Source: Nostoc parmelioides FACHB-3921 (GTDB taxonomy: Bacteria > Cyanobacteriota > Cyanobacteriia > Cyanobacteriales > Nostocaceae). Taken from it: a stretch of DNA of 64,000 nt. The notes under the pieces were generated by a model. It was not told where the DNA came from. It made no database searches and was given only the letters and a program-made list of their open reading frames with translations. Below are positions 34,999-44,124 of this stretch, piece by piece. The position numbers and the translations under genes were made by a program. The first letter of the stretch is position 1. Each line of letters opens with the position of its first letter. The DNA lies in NCBI RefSeq assembly GCF_014696625.1, contig NZ_JACJQL010000035.1, positions 1 to 64,000 of the forward strand, read 5' to 3'.

Positions 34999-37722
34999 AT
35001 GACCTCTGCTGAAATGCCGGCTAACCCTGGCTCAATATCAACATCTCATATAACCAACAAAGATACGCACCACAGCGATCCCCGGAATCAAGCTGTAGGC
35101 GTGTATGTGACGGTGCATGGTCACTTTTACCAGCCACCGCGCGAAAACCCTTATCTAGACGCGATTGAACGCCAACCCAGCGCTGCGCCCTTCCACGATT
35201 GGAATGAGCGCATCCACTGGGAATGTTACCGTCCTAATGCTTTTGCTAGGGTGTTGAATGACCAAGGCGAAGTGACGGGGATCGTCAATAATTACGAATA
35301 TATGAGCTTTAACATCGGCCCGACGCTGATGTCATGGCTGGAACGGTATGATGTCGAGGTTTATCAACGGATTTTGGAGGCGGACGCAAAAAGTTGCCAA
35401 CGTCTGCAAGGTCATGGGAATGCGATCGCGCAAGTATATAATCACATCATCATGCCTTTGGCGAACGAACGGGATAAACGCACCCAAATTCGCTGGGGTA
35501 AAGAAGACTTCCGCACCCGCTTTGGCCGTGATCCCGAAGGAATGTGGTTGGCAGAAACAGCCGTAGATTACGCAACCTTAGAAGCTTTAGTGGCTGAAGG
35601 CATTCGGTTTATTGTCTTAGCACCATCCCAAGCGCAAAGATGTCGTCCTTTCCCCACAGTCAATGATCCCCAACCAGAATGGCATGAAGTGGGCGGGAGT
35701 CAGATTGATCCCACCCGTCCTTATCGTTGCTATTTGAAATCTAGACTCACCACTAAATCCTCTGTTTTAAGTTCCGTTAGGGATAGCGCAATTGCAGACA
35801 CCAATCCTCAATCTCTGCAAGATTTACCTTATATAGATATCTTCTTCTACGATGGCCCCATATCACGGGACATGGGTTTTAGTGATGTTGTCTATAACTC
35901 TCACCACTTTGCCGGACGGATTGGTTCAGCAGTGCGCGGGGATCATCGGCAATCACAACTGATTTCTGTTGGTACAGATGGAGAAACCTTCGGACACCAT
36001 AAAAAAGGCACAGAAAAAACTCTCGCCTATGCCTTTATCAAAGAGTTTCCCAACCAAGGTTGGACTGTAACCAACTTTGCCCATTACCTGAGCTTATGTT
36101 CTCCTACCTGGGAAGTAGAAATCAAGCCAGTAACAGCTTGGAGTTGCGCCCACGGTGTAGATAGATGGCAAGATGATTGTGGTTGCGGTGGAGAAGGTGG
36201 TATTTGGCATCAAAAATGGCGGCGGCCGTTGCGGAATGCTTTAAATTGGCTGCGGGATCAGTTAGTTGAGGTGTTTGAGGAATATGGTAATCAATTGTTC
36301 CGTGATCCCTGGCAAGCACGAGACGAGTATATTCAAGTTATCCGCGATCGCTCTCCTGCCAATATTAGCCGTTTTCTCTCCCGTCATCAAACCCACAAAC
36401 TCACCGCCGCCGAACAAGTAGACGCTTTGCGCTTATTAGAAATGCAGCGTCACACTTTATTCATGTTCACCAGTTGCGGTTGGTTTTTTGAAGAACTTTC
36501 TCGCCCCGAAGGAACCCAGATTCTGCGTTACGCCGCCCGCGCTTTGGAACTGGGGGGAGATGTGGCTGGTGTGCAGTTGGAAAAAGGCTTCCTCAAACGT
36601 TTGGGTTTAGCACCTAGTAATGTAGATTCTTTTAAACACGGTGGAGAAGTTTACCGCCAACTGGTACAAACAGCCCAGATTAGTTTTAAACAAGTAGCCG
36701 CCCATTACGCCATTTCTTCCCTGTTCAACAATCACAAACAGGTAGAAACCCTGCATACTAAGCCTCTACCTGGGACAAAACAACCCCATCCTCACCAAAA
36801 ACGGGTTTATTGCTACACCGTCAATGAGGTAGATTACCAACTGCAACGCATGGGATCATTAACCCTAGCAGTTGGTAACTTAAAACTCGTGTCGGAAATT
36901 ACCTGGGAAAGCGAAAATTTAGTCTTTGCTGTCCTGCATTTAGGCGGTTGGGATTTCCACTGCTGCATTCAACTATTTACCGGACGACGTGATTACAGCC
37001 AATTGAAAGAGAAGCTGTTTACATCACTGCAACAGGCTAGCGCCGCCCAAACTATTTTGGCGATGACCCAAGTATTTGGTGATGAAACCTTCAACTTGCA
37101 AAATCTGTTTGCGGAAGAACGTCATCGGATCATGCGCTTATTGAGTCAAGAAACCCTGACAAGGTTAGACCAGTTATATACTCAGGCATACCGAGATAAT
37201 TATGGTGTGTTGATGGCATTTCACCGTGATGAACTAGCCGTACCGCAAGAATTACAAGTGGCGGCGGAGATTGCCTTGGGTTATCGCTGTATGACAACAT
37301 TGCGATCGCTAGACCAAGATATTACAGAACCCCAACTGAGTTGGAATCACATAGTAGAATTAGAGGCGATCGTCACTGAAGCTAAACATCTGCGTTGCCA
37401 ATTGAATATTCCTGAAGGTAAGCAGATGCTAGAACAGCTGATTCTGCGCTTGCTTTGGAGATTACTGCATGATACTAATGGCAGTTTTGCTATAGAAATG
37501 CAATGCTTAGAACGGCTAATTAACGTCAGCTATCAGCTAAATATTGGCATTTCATTACATCAATCCCAAGAACTGTACTTTAGTTGTCTGCAAAATCAAA
37601 TACTACCTTTGTGTTTGACTACTCTTTCTGATAAAGAAGAAACGAGTCAATGTCTACAATTGCTGAAATTGGGACAGAAATTAGCAGTTGATGTTAGTGC
37701 AATTCTGAACCAATTCAAGTAG
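34999..37722 (+). CDS. GH57-like glycoside hydrolase with DUF3536
   Basis: A 907-residue protein. The N-terminal GH57 catalytic-type domain starts at VTVHGHFYQPPRENPYLDAI (residue 37) and includes GMWLAETAVDYATLEALV (candidate nucleophile Glu) and VGTDGETFGHHKKGTEK (candidate acid/base Asp). DUF3536 follows through the middle and C-terminus (about 420-900). No signal peptide is present, so the enzyme is probably cytosolic and linked to alpha-glucan or glycogen metabolism; exact substrate unknown. It is a single gene with a structured leader upstream and a strong hairpin after its stop. Confidence 0.88.
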   Translation: MTSAEMPANPGSISTSHITNKDTHHSDPRNQAVGVYVTVHGHFYQPPRENPYLDAIERQPSAAPFHDWNERIHWECYRPNAFARVLNDQGEVTGIVNNYEYMSFNIGPTLMSWLERYDVEVYQRILEADAKSCQRLQGHGNAIAQVYNHIIMPLANERDKRTQIRWGKEDFRTRFGRDPEGMWLAETAVDYATLEALVAEGIRFIVLAPSQAQRCRPFPTVNDPQPEWHEVGGSQIDPTRPYRCYLKSRLTTKSSVLSSVRDSAIADTNPQSLQDLPYIDIFFYDGPISRDMGFSDVVYNSHHFAGRIGSAVRGDHRQSQLISVGTDGETFGHHKKGTEKTLAYAFIKEFPNQGWTVTNFAHYLSLCSPTWEVEIKPVTAWSCAHGVDRWQDDCGCGGEGGIWHQKWRRPLRNALNWLRDQLVEVFEEYGNQLFRDPWQARDEYIQVIRDRSPANISRFLSRHQTHKLTAAEQVDALRLLEMQRHTLFMFTSCGWFFEELSRPEGTQILRYAARALELGGDVAGVQLEKGFLKRLGLAPSNVDSFKHGGEVYRQLVQTAQISFKQVAAHYAISSLFNNHKQVETLHTKPLPGTKQPHPHQKRVYCYTVNEVDYQLQRMGSLTLAVGNLKLVSEITWESENLVFAVLHLGGWDFHCCIQLFTGRRDYSQLKEKLFTSLQQASAAQTILAMTQVFGDETFNLQNLFAEERHRIMRLLSQETLTRLDQLYTQAYRDNYGVLMAFHRDELAVPQELQVAAEIALGYRCMTTLRSLDQDITEPQLSWNHIVELEAIVTEAKHLRCQLNIPEGKQMLEQLILRLLWRLLHDTNGSFAIEMQCLERLINVSYQLNIGISLHQSQELYFSCLQNQILPLCLTTLSDKEETSQCLQLLKLGQKLAVDVSAILNQFK

Positions 37723-37740
37723 TAAGATGGGTTAACCAAA

Positions 37741-37771
37741 GATACCCGACTTCTTAAAGAAGTCGGGTATC
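37741..37771 (+). terminator. hairpin terminator with GATACCCGA arms
   Basis: A perfect 15-bp stem, GATACCCGACTTCTT / AAGAAGTCGGGTATC. It is followed by only a short TT, so it may also be a mobile repeat. It serves the GH57-like gene and possibly the convergent small gene at 37791. Confidence 0.75.
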
Positions 37772-37790
37772 TTAAGCTGGGTATCTTCAA

Positions 37791-38039
37791 CTAATTCACC
37801 TTTGGGCGCTCTTCGCAATGGTAAGGATAAAGCCATTCACACTTAAATAGTCCGCCAGATTTTTGCTCAAAAAATGTCCCAGCGTGACGACTCTTGGATA
37901 TATTTATGCCTGCCTTTGTTTTAATTTCATATAACCAAGGGAAAGCTGCTACTAAAGCGGCGATAATAGCAAAAGAATAAAAAATTTTGGTTTTAAAGTT
38001 GTAGAATTTACGGGAGTTGCTGTTACGGTTTAGAGGCAT
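37791..38039 (-). CDS. small single-pass membrane protein
   Basis: An 82-residue protein with a basic N-terminus and one membrane helix (IFYSFAIIAALVAAFPWLY, residues 19-37), then a polar tail with two Cys (FKCEWLYPYHCEERP). It is probably anchored in the inner membrane with the tail exported. No family is recognised. It is on the same strand as the HNH gene upstream, with a 39-base gap. Confidence 0.5.
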   Translation of the reverse strand: MPLNRNSNSRKFYNFKTKIFYSFAIIAALVAAFPWLYEIKTKAGINISKSRHAGTFFEQKSGGLFKCEWLYPYHCEERPKVN

Positions 38040-38078
38040 AATTCTATAACTGACAGTTCATCCAAGCTCCATGTTAGC

Positions 38079-38324
38079 TCAAATTCCAAAATGTCGCCGG
38101 AAGCGTGCATCCAGTTGATCAGTCTTGCGTCGGTTGCACTCAAAACATAAAGTATGTAAGTTACTCATATCATTTTGACCACCACGAGCCAAAGGAATAA
38201 TATGGTCAATAGTTAAGTCAGTTTCTAAACCCGTTTTACCACAACTTTGACATTGCAATTTATCTCTTTGAAATACATATTGCCTAACTTCTGGTGGTAT
38301 ACGAATCCGGGGAATTTTACTCAT
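38079..38324 (-). CDS. HNH endonuclease domain protein
   Basis: An 81-residue compact HNH protein. The zinc knuckles are C25-x2-C28 and C60-x2-C63, the catalytic core DH is at 40-41 (TIDHIIPLARGGQ), and N55/H57 follow in NLHTLC. All family hallmarks are present, so it should be active as a metal-dependent nuclease domain. Its ATG overlaps the stop of the KGK gene (ATGA, 38321-38324), so the two are translationally coupled. No intron or mobile element surrounds it. Function unknown; its small size fits a stand-alone nicking-type domain. Confidence 0.85.
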   Translation of the reverse strand: MSKIPRIRIPPEVRQYVFQRDKLQCQSCGKTGLETDLTIDHIIPLARGGQNDMSNLHTLCFECNRRKTDQLDARFRRHFGI

Positions 38325-38713
38325 AATGTTTCCTCATTTATCATCCGACGTAAATCATCAAGAGGAGATTCTGATTCATGAGTTGGAGGTTCATCAGGCA
38401 TAGATTCTAGAGTTACTTTGATTCTTAAGCGTCCCTTTTGCCAACCTTTGGTAGCAGGCTTTAACACTTCACAATCTACACCTTCATCAAACCATTTATG
38501 AGTATATCTATAAAATTTGTTGCCAACTAAATAACCACCGGGGTCGATGGATATTCCATAGGAATTTAACAAAATATATAATTCTTCTGATAATTTACTG
38601 CGGAAGGCTTTTTTGATTGCTTCCTGAATATGAAAAATTTTAAATACCTTATCTTTAACAGATAAAGCATCATCATGACTACAATTACTGAGGTCAAAAT
38701 TTTCTTCCATCAC
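38321..38713 (-). CDS. KGK-domain protein
   Basis: A 130-residue protein whose C-terminal half shows the cyanobacterial KGK domain: KWFDEGVDCEVLKPATKGW, then QKGRLRIKVTLE and ESPLDDLRRMI. The N-terminal half is helical with acidic stretches (NFDLSNCSHDDALSVKDKVF). KGK proteins are abundant in Nostocales and have no assigned function. Overlap of its stop with the HNH start by four bases means a two-gene operon. The length is usual for the family. Confidence 0.8.
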   Translation of the reverse strand: MMEENFDLSNCSHDDALSVKDKVFKIFHIQEAIKKAFRSKLSEELYILLNSYGISIDPGGYLVGNKFYRYTHKWFDEGVDCEVLKPATKGWQKGRLRIKVTLESMPDEPPTHESESPLDDLRRMINEETL

Positions 38714-38783
38714 AGAATTGGTAATAAATTTAGTTAATTTCTTATCATATCAATTTTCTCTGAAGTTGCACCAAATAAATGAT

Positions 38784-38811
38784 GTAGAGACGTTGCACGC
38801 AACGTCTCTAC
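38784..38811. repeat. GTAGAGACGTTGC palindrome
   Basis: A near-perfect 28-base palindrome with 13-base arms GTAGAGACGTTGC / GCAACGTCTCTAC. This is a well-known type of dispersed palindrome between cyanobacterial genes. It lies between the KGK gene and the 47-residue-repeat protein gene. Confidence 0.8.
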
Positions 38812-38892
38812 AATCCAGATGGTGTATTAGGTGAAAACCATAACATACCAATCCTTTTTAAGGCGAAAAAGTAACAGAGATCGCTAAAAGTG

Positions 38893-39798
38893 TTACTTCT
38901 TTTTACGGTTAGGAATGGTAGGTAAATTAATATTTTTACCGTTAAAGAATCCTTGAATTTTCTTGTTCGGATAGGTTTTGTAATTCCATTGCAAATTGGC
39001 GATCGCTGCTTCCCGTTTCCAACCAGGCTCAAATCCCACACGCACCCCATCCCAGAACAACTCGTAACCTATTTTCTGACCATCTAATACGCCTTCAACC
39101 CGTTTATTTGGATAGGTTCTTTGATTCCATTGCAAATTAGAGATCGCCGCTTCCCGGTTCCAACCAGGCTCAAATCCTACGCGCATCCCATCCCAGAACA
39201 ACTCATAACCTATTTTCTGACCGTTGAAATAGCCTTCTATTTTCCGTTTAGGGTAAGTCTTTTTAGTCAATTCTAAATGAGCGATCGCCTCAGCGCGCGT
39301 TGCATTTTTTATCTTGCCAAAGAACACACCATCCAAAAATAACTGATATCCCTGAGAAGCAAGTTGAGTTTTATCAAGTAACATTTTGCGACTGGGGAAT
39401 CTCAAGGTAATAGGTTCTGTTCGACAGGTTCCCGAATTGCAGAGTTTAATCGCCCCTTGCAATTGTATCGGTCTTGAGTTTGAGAGGCAGCCTTCAACCC
39501 GAACCCTACCCTTTGGTGTATCGATTGCGCCAAAAACTGGGCAACTTGATTCGGTTGCAGATCCAATGGAGACCTTTTGACTAGTCAACGACCCGGAGCG
39601 AGTGTAGAGATGGTAAGAGCTTACATCTGCTTCCACACAGATGTTCACATCCATCGCAGAGATGCAATTTAGGAAATTCGATTTGGCTTTTGCAGGCTGT
39701 GTCGATGAGAGAGTTATTAAGGGAAAACTGAGACTAAAGAGTATAAGAACTGACAGCAGGGATTTGCGGCGAGACTGAAAATTTTGTGTAATAAACAT
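38893..39798 (-). CDS. secreted protein with 47-residue tandem repeats
   Basis: A 301-residue protein. The N-terminus has a basic stretch (SRRKS) and a hydrophobic core (LLSVLILFSLSFPLITL), giving a signal peptide ending near AKA. Residues about 150-290 consist of one diverged and two very similar repeats of 47 residues (141 bp), each with TYPNK, the motif GYELFWDG-RVGFEPGW and a REAAI-NLQWN helix. The DNA repeats are spaced exactly 141 bp apart. A Cys-rich N-terminal domain (about 40-140) has six or so Cys, as expected for a periplasmic or extracellular protein. Family and function are not recognised. Confidence 0.7.
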   Translation of the reverse strand: MFITQNFQSRRKSLLSVLILFSLSFPLITLSSTQPAKAKSNFLNCISAMDVNICVEADVSSYHLYTRSGSLTSQKVSIGSATESSCPVFGAIDTPKGRVRVEGCLSNSRPIQLQGAIKLCNSGTCRTEPITLRFPSRKMLLDKTQLASQGYQLFLDGVFFGKIKNATRAEAIAHLELTKKTYPKRKIEGYFNGQKIGYELFWDGMRVGFEPGWNREAAISNLQWNQRTYPNKRVEGVLDGQKIGYELFWDGVRVGFEPGWKREAAIANLQWNYKTYPNKKIQGFFNGKNINLPTIPNRKKK

Positions 39799-40077
39799 AT
39801 ATTAATACTTCGATGTTTTCTGTTGGCTGTTGAGCAAACTGACTACCGACAAAAACTATAGCGGTTTGCAATTGATTCCAATACAGACTTAACTCCCAAG
39901 GTGAACTAGGACTAAAAGCCTCTGTTTTTGCAGGAGAAAGTCAAAGTATATTGCATACAAATGAGAAGCGCTATATATCCCTTTATGGGTGGAGTTTTTT
40001 GTTTGAAGTAACTTAATCAAGCCTTCACAGAATTACACGTTATACTTTTTAAGTTTACTCACTTCTTGTTTAAAATC

Positions 40078-40599
40078 TCAGATGGTTGATGCTGTCACTG
40101 TTGTTTCTGGCGTAGCGGGAATTATTCCCTGTACTGTCAACACTGAACAGGGAGCGTGATGCAAAACATAATTGCTAACACTACCGAGGAAAAATTCGCT
40201 CAAGCCATGTAAACCCCGACGACCTAAAACAATTAAGTCGGCGTTCCAACTACGGGCAATTTCACAAATTAAGCGACTAGGATCACCTAGTTCCTGGGTA
40301 AAATCAGCCGTTACACCCTCAGCGATCGCTTGATTAGCTAACAGTGTCAAAAAATCTATTCCCTCTTGCTTGAGAGCGTTCCACTTTCCCACGTAATACT
40401 CAACACTATGAACTTGGGAGGTTCCATAAGAACTTTGTGTTTCCATCTCTCCAGCACTCACGTAATCTTCATCGAAAGGTGAGATAACGTGTAGCAACAA
40501 TAATTCGGCGTTAGTTGATGTTGCTAATGATAAACTTCTCCCAAATACTTGCTTACCCATGTCAGTATTTTCAACAGCAACCAAAATTTTGTTAAACAT
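40078..40599 (-). CDS. universal stress protein (UspA family)
   Basis: A 173-residue UspA-fold protein. It starts with KILVAVENTDMGKQVFGRSL and carries the ATP-binding signature G-x2-G-x9-G-S as GRRGLHGLSEFFLGS near residues 127-141. The N-terminal Asp is changed to Glu in AVENTD. It is cytosolic and probably nucleotide-binding. It lies downstream of ppsA on the same strand but 168 bases away across TTGTCAG heptads, so coupling is uncertain. Confidence 0.9.
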   Translation of the reverse strand: MFNKILVAVENTDMGKQVFGRSLSLATSTNAELLLLHVISPFDEDYVSAGEMETQSSYGTSQVHSVEYYVGKWNALKQEGIDFLTLLANQAIAEGVTADFTQELGDPSRLICEIARSWNADLIVLGRRGLHGLSEFFLGSVSNYVLHHAPCSVLTVQGIIPATPETTVTASTI

Positions 40600-40605
40600 A
40601 TTAGT

Positions 40606-40640
40606 TAGTTGTCAGTTGTCAGTTGTTAGTAGGGGCGGGT
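40606..40640. repeat. heptad repeats (TTGTCAG) between ppsA and the Usp gene
   Basis: Tandem TTGTCAG units, with a second run at about 40690-40710 and a run of ACACCCT-type units at 40737-40770. The whole spacer is repeat-derived. Confidence 0.8.
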
Positions 40641-40767
40641 TTATGAAGATCATTGTCCAAGAGTGAAGATATCTGTAAACCCGCCCGTACAGTTGTCAGT
40701 TGTCAGTTGAGACTGAGTGTAAGGGTTTTAAACATTTACACCCTCACACCTCTATACCCTTACACCC

Positions 40768-43233
40768 CTACACTTTTTTCCCCTCTGCGGCGGCGATTTC
40801 CAGCAGTGTCTTGAGGACTGAATCGGGGTTGAGGCTGATGGAATCAATTTTTTGTTCGACGAGGAAGCGGGCAAAGTCTGGGTAATCGCTTGGCGCTTGA
40901 CCGCAGATACCAATTTTACGCCCGTATTGTTTGACTGTGGCGATCGCTTTGGCAATCATGCGCTTAACGGCTTCGTCCCGTTCATCAAATAAATGGGCGA
41001 CTAATTCCGAATCTCTATCTAACCCCAGTGTTAACTGTGTTAAGTCATTGGAACCGATGGAGAAACCATCAAATACTTGACTAAATTCGTCTGCTAGCTG
41101 CACGTTACTGGGTAGTTCACACATAACGTAAACTTGTAAGCCGTTTTCACCTTGCACCAAGCCATGTTTTGCCATTTCGTCCAACACGCGCCGTCCTTCA
41201 TTGGGAGTGCGGCAGAAAGGAACCATTAAAATAACGTTGGTTAAACCCATCTCTTCCCGTACTCGTTTCATCGCCTGACACTCTAAGGCAAAACCTTCAC
41301 GGTAGCGGGGGTCATAGTAGCGAGAAGCACCACGCCAGCCAATCATCGGGTTTTCTTCTTTGGGTTCAAACTGTTTACCACCTAAAAGATTGGCGTATTC
41401 GTTGCTTTTAAAGTCAGAGAGACGGACAATAACGGGTTTGGGATAAAAAGCAGCTGCGATGGTGGCAATTCCTTGAGCTAGTTTATCCACAAAGAATTGG
41501 GTTTTATCTTCGTATTGAGCAGTTAACTCCGCAATTTTGTATTTAGCTAGTTCGTCTTCTAACTCATCAAAGTGAATCAATGCTAAGGGGTGCGCTTTGA
41601 TGTGGTTGTTAATGATAAATTCCATCCTTGCCAATCCCACCCCATCATTAGGAATACTAGTTAAGCCAAAAGCTTCTTCGGGATTGCCCACATTCATCAT
41701 AATTTTGGTGTGTGTGGAAGGTAGTTTCTCTAAAGGAATTTCTTGGACTTCGTAGGGTATTAAACCAGAATAGACTTTCCCTGTTTCCCCTTCCGCACAA
41801 CTAACAGTAATTTCTTGTCCAGTTTTTAAAACAGTAGTTGCATTACCACAACCGACGATCGCCGGTATTCCCATTTCCCTAGCAATAATCGCCGCATGAC
41901 AAGTTCTACCACCAGAGTTAGTCACAATGGCGCTAGCACGTTTCATAATTGGTTCCCAATCAGGGTCAGTACGATTAGTTACCAGCACTTCCCCCGCTTG
42001 AAACTGGCTAATTTGATGCACATCCAAAATCACTCTGGCTTTACCTTGTCCAATCATTTCCCCGACACTGCGACCGGTAATAAGAGGAATTAGGGGTTGG
42101 GGATTAGGGATTAGGGATGGGGATAACCTGTAATTCCGCAAGACATTGTTCACCTTTTGCGACTGCACGGTTTCCGGCCGTGCTTGGACGATGAACAATT
42201 CATTAGTCAAGCCATCTTTAGCCCATTCAATATCCATTGGTGTGTAAACACCACGCACTTGGGAATAGTGTTCTTCAATGATGCAGCCCCAATGTGCTAG
42301 TTGCAGAATATCTTCATCCTTGAGGGCGAAGACGCTGCGTTCTGATGGTGTCACAGAGATGTTTTTAGTCAATTTTGAGCCACCTAAGTCATAAATCATC
42401 TTAATTTCTTTAGTACCCAGGCGTTTTTCAATAATTGAACGGTAACCCTGTTTCAGGGTTGGTTTAAATACTAAATATTCATCGGGGTTAACTGCACCTT
42501 GGACAACGTTTTCCCCTAAACCATAGGCGGCGGTAATCAAAACTGCATCTTTGAAACCTGTTTCGGTATCAATAGAGAACATGACACCAGAAGTAGCCAA
42601 ATCAGAACGTACCATTTTCTGCACGCCGACTGATAAGGCTATGTTGAAGTGATCAAAGCCTTTGATTTGGCGATAAGAGATGGCGCGGTCAGTGAAAATT
42701 GAGGCAAAACATTTATGGCAAGATTCCAGAACAGCTTGCAAACCGTGGACATTTAAATAGGTTTCTTGTTGACCGGCAAAGCTAGCATCCGGTAAGTCTT
42801 CAGCTGTGGCGCTAGAACGGACAGCAACATCAGTATCATCACCATACTCTTGACAGAGAGTGGCATAAGCTTGGGCGATCGCTGTTTGTAATTCCTGTGG
42901 AAAAGGAGTTTGCAGCATCAACAACCTTGCTTGTTTACCACACTGCCGCAAATTCTGCATATCCTCTACATCTAAATCAGCAAAAATTCCTCTTAATTTT
43001 GCTTCCAAACCAGCTGAAGTAATGAAATATCTATAAGCATTAGCAGTTGTCGCAAAACCAGTGGGAACTTTTACACCTTGGCGCTGCAACTGTTGAATCA
43101 TTTCACCTAAAGAAGCGTTCTTTCCTCCTACTAAAGGGATATCTGCAATTCCCACTTGTTTCAAAGGTAAAACTAGAGCTTGTTCTTTAAAGACTGAATT
43201 AGATGTTTGTGGATCTATTATTGTTTCTACCAT
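40768..43233 (-). CDS. ppsA: phosphoenolpyruvate synthase
   Basis: An 821-residue enzyme that makes PEP from pyruvate and ATP (products AMP and phosphate) for gluconeogenesis. The N-terminal ATP-grasp domain shows VGGKNASLGEMIQQL near residue 35 and AVRSSATAEDLPDASFAGQQ near 140. The swivelling domain has the catalytic His in GGRTCHAAIIAREMG (H446). The C-terminal TIM-barrel domain shows MIGWRGASRYYDPRYREG and FSIGSNDLTQLTLGLDRDS. A heptad repeat in the DNA (42086-42121) is translated as SLIPNPQPLIPL near residues 371-383, between the first two domains. The length is normal or slightly long. Cytosolic. Confidence 0.95.
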   Translation of the reverse strand: MVETIIDPQTSNSVFKEQALVLPLKQVGIADIPLVGGKNASLGEMIQQLQRQGVKVPTGFATTANAYRYFITSAGLEAKLRGIFADLDVEDMQNLRQCGKQARLLMLQTPFPQELQTAIAQAYATLCQEYGDDTDVAVRSSATAEDLPDASFAGQQETYLNVHGLQAVLESCHKCFASIFTDRAISYRQIKGFDHFNIALSVGVQKMVRSDLATSGVMFSIDTETGFKDAVLITAAYGLGENVVQGAVNPDEYLVFKPTLKQGYRSIIEKRLGTKEIKMIYDLGGSKLTKNISVTPSERSVFALKDEDILQLAHWGCIIEEHYSQVRGVYTPMDIEWAKDGLTNELFIVQARPETVQSQKVNNVLRNYRLSPSLIPNPQPLIPLITGRSVGEMIGQGKARVILDVHQISQFQAGEVLVTNRTDPDWEPIMKRASAIVTNSGGRTCHAAIIAREMGIPAIVGCGNATTVLKTGQEITVSCAEGETGKVYSGLIPYEVQEIPLEKLPSTHTKIMMNVGNPEEAFGLTSIPNDGVGLARMEFIINNHIKAHPLALIHFDELEDELAKYKIAELTAQYEDKTQFFVDKLAQGIATIAAAFYPKPVIVRLSDFKSNEYANLLGGKQFEPKEENPMIGWRGASRYYDPRYREGFALECQAMKRVREEMGLTNVILMVPFCRTPNEGRRVLDEMAKHGLVQGENGLQVYVMCELPSNVQLADEFSQVFDGFSIGSNDLTQLTLGLDRDSELVAHLFDERDEAVKRMIAKAIATVKQYGRKIGICGQAPSDYPDFARFLVEQKIDSISLNPDSVLKTLLEIAAAEGKKV
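42086..42121. repeat. GGATTAG heptad repeat inside ppsA
   Basis: Consecutive units GGATTAG, GGATTAG, GGATGGG with degenerate neighbours on either side keep the leftward ppsA frame open and encode a Pro/Leu-rich linker. This repeat type normally lies between genes. Confidence 0.8.
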
Positions 43234-43570
43234 GATTGATTTTCCTATAACTCAAAGAGGTACTTAATAGATGTGTATTCAAGTTATCTGTCTTTAAGCT
43301 TCACACTTATGTTTATAGGGAGTTATTTTGAGGAAGTTGTGAGGATTTACGCTCTAACCAGCAACATATAGACCTCATTGACCCAACAGTAATTACTGCA
43401 ACTTTAATGTAGAAATATTACAACATATTTATAGTTATAATTTTCCTCACAAATTCCTCATGTTCAATAACTATTCTTAAGATAGATACAAAATATTTGA
43501 GTATTAGTACGGTTGTAAATTGACCATACTGATATGTAATCAACACATTTTTAAAAAAGGATTTGATATT

Positions 43571-43825
43571 ATGATTAACTGCCCTTGCTGTTCTGGGTTA
43601 CTTTTGCCCCACATACGTGGTGATTCGCAAATCCACTGGTTTTGTCGCCACTGTTGGCAAGATATGCCAGTATTTTCGTTTATAACTCCTGCTTCCCTCT
43701 CAGAAATCATTGTCGAAAGGTTTTCTCACAGTTTCCCGAAAAGAGAACAAGCGAGTACTGCCGACTACATCAGCCAACGTCAAACTATTAATGGATGGGT
43801 AGAGTTACGGGATGTTCCAGCTTAA
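43571..43825 (+). CDS. small zinc-finger-like protein
   Basis: An 84-residue protein with CPCC at the N-terminus and CRHC near residue 24 (INCPCCSGLLLPHIRG, then FCRHCWQDMPVF), forming a zinc-ribbon-like four-Cys set. The rest is polar. I chose ATG 43571 because AAAAAGGATT precedes it; the open frame extends 17 codons further upstream. The family is not recognised by name, but the type is common in Nostocales. A dispersed repeat and a terminator follow. Confidence 0.6.
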   Translation: MINCPCCSGLLLPHIRGDSQIHWFCRHCWQDMPVFSFITPASLSEIIVERFSHSFPKREQASTADYISQRQTINGWVELRDVPA

Positions 43826-43894
43826 GGCGATCGCCCGTGGAATTTATATTCTCCATCAATGAGAATATGTTTCTAAGCTGTTCTGCTTTTATAG

Positions 43895-43957
43895 CAGTTG
43901 ACAGTTAACCGTCCTTATTAGTAGTTATACAATTTAGCCGCGCATTAGCTTACTAGT
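43895..43957 (-). repeat. dispersed repeat copy 3 (GTAAGCTAATGC family)
   Basis: On the leftward strand it reads ACTAGTAAGCTAATGCGCGG, then CTAAATTGTATAACTACTAA and TAAGGACGGTTAACTGTCAA. It is in reverse orientation relative to copies at 24443 and 29523. Confidence 0.8.
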
Positions 43958-43973
43958 TTTTATCTATATTTTC

Positions 43974-44000
43974 AAACCCTCGATCCCTACGAGGGTTTTT
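43974..44000 (+). terminator. rho-independent terminator
   Basis: A perfect stem AAACCCTCG / CGAGGGTTT with a 7-nt loop is followed by TT. The leftward strand also reads AAAAACCC...GGGTTT, so it may serve both flanking genes, which are convergent. Confidence 0.8.
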
Positions 44001-44124
44001 CATGAATATTGGTAATTTTGAATTCAGTATTTATCAGAGATGATGTGAACTTAGAAAGCCTGTAAAAGGAAGTAATGGCTATGTTACACTGCGCTCACAA
44101 AAATCAAAGCGGAAGATTATGGCT

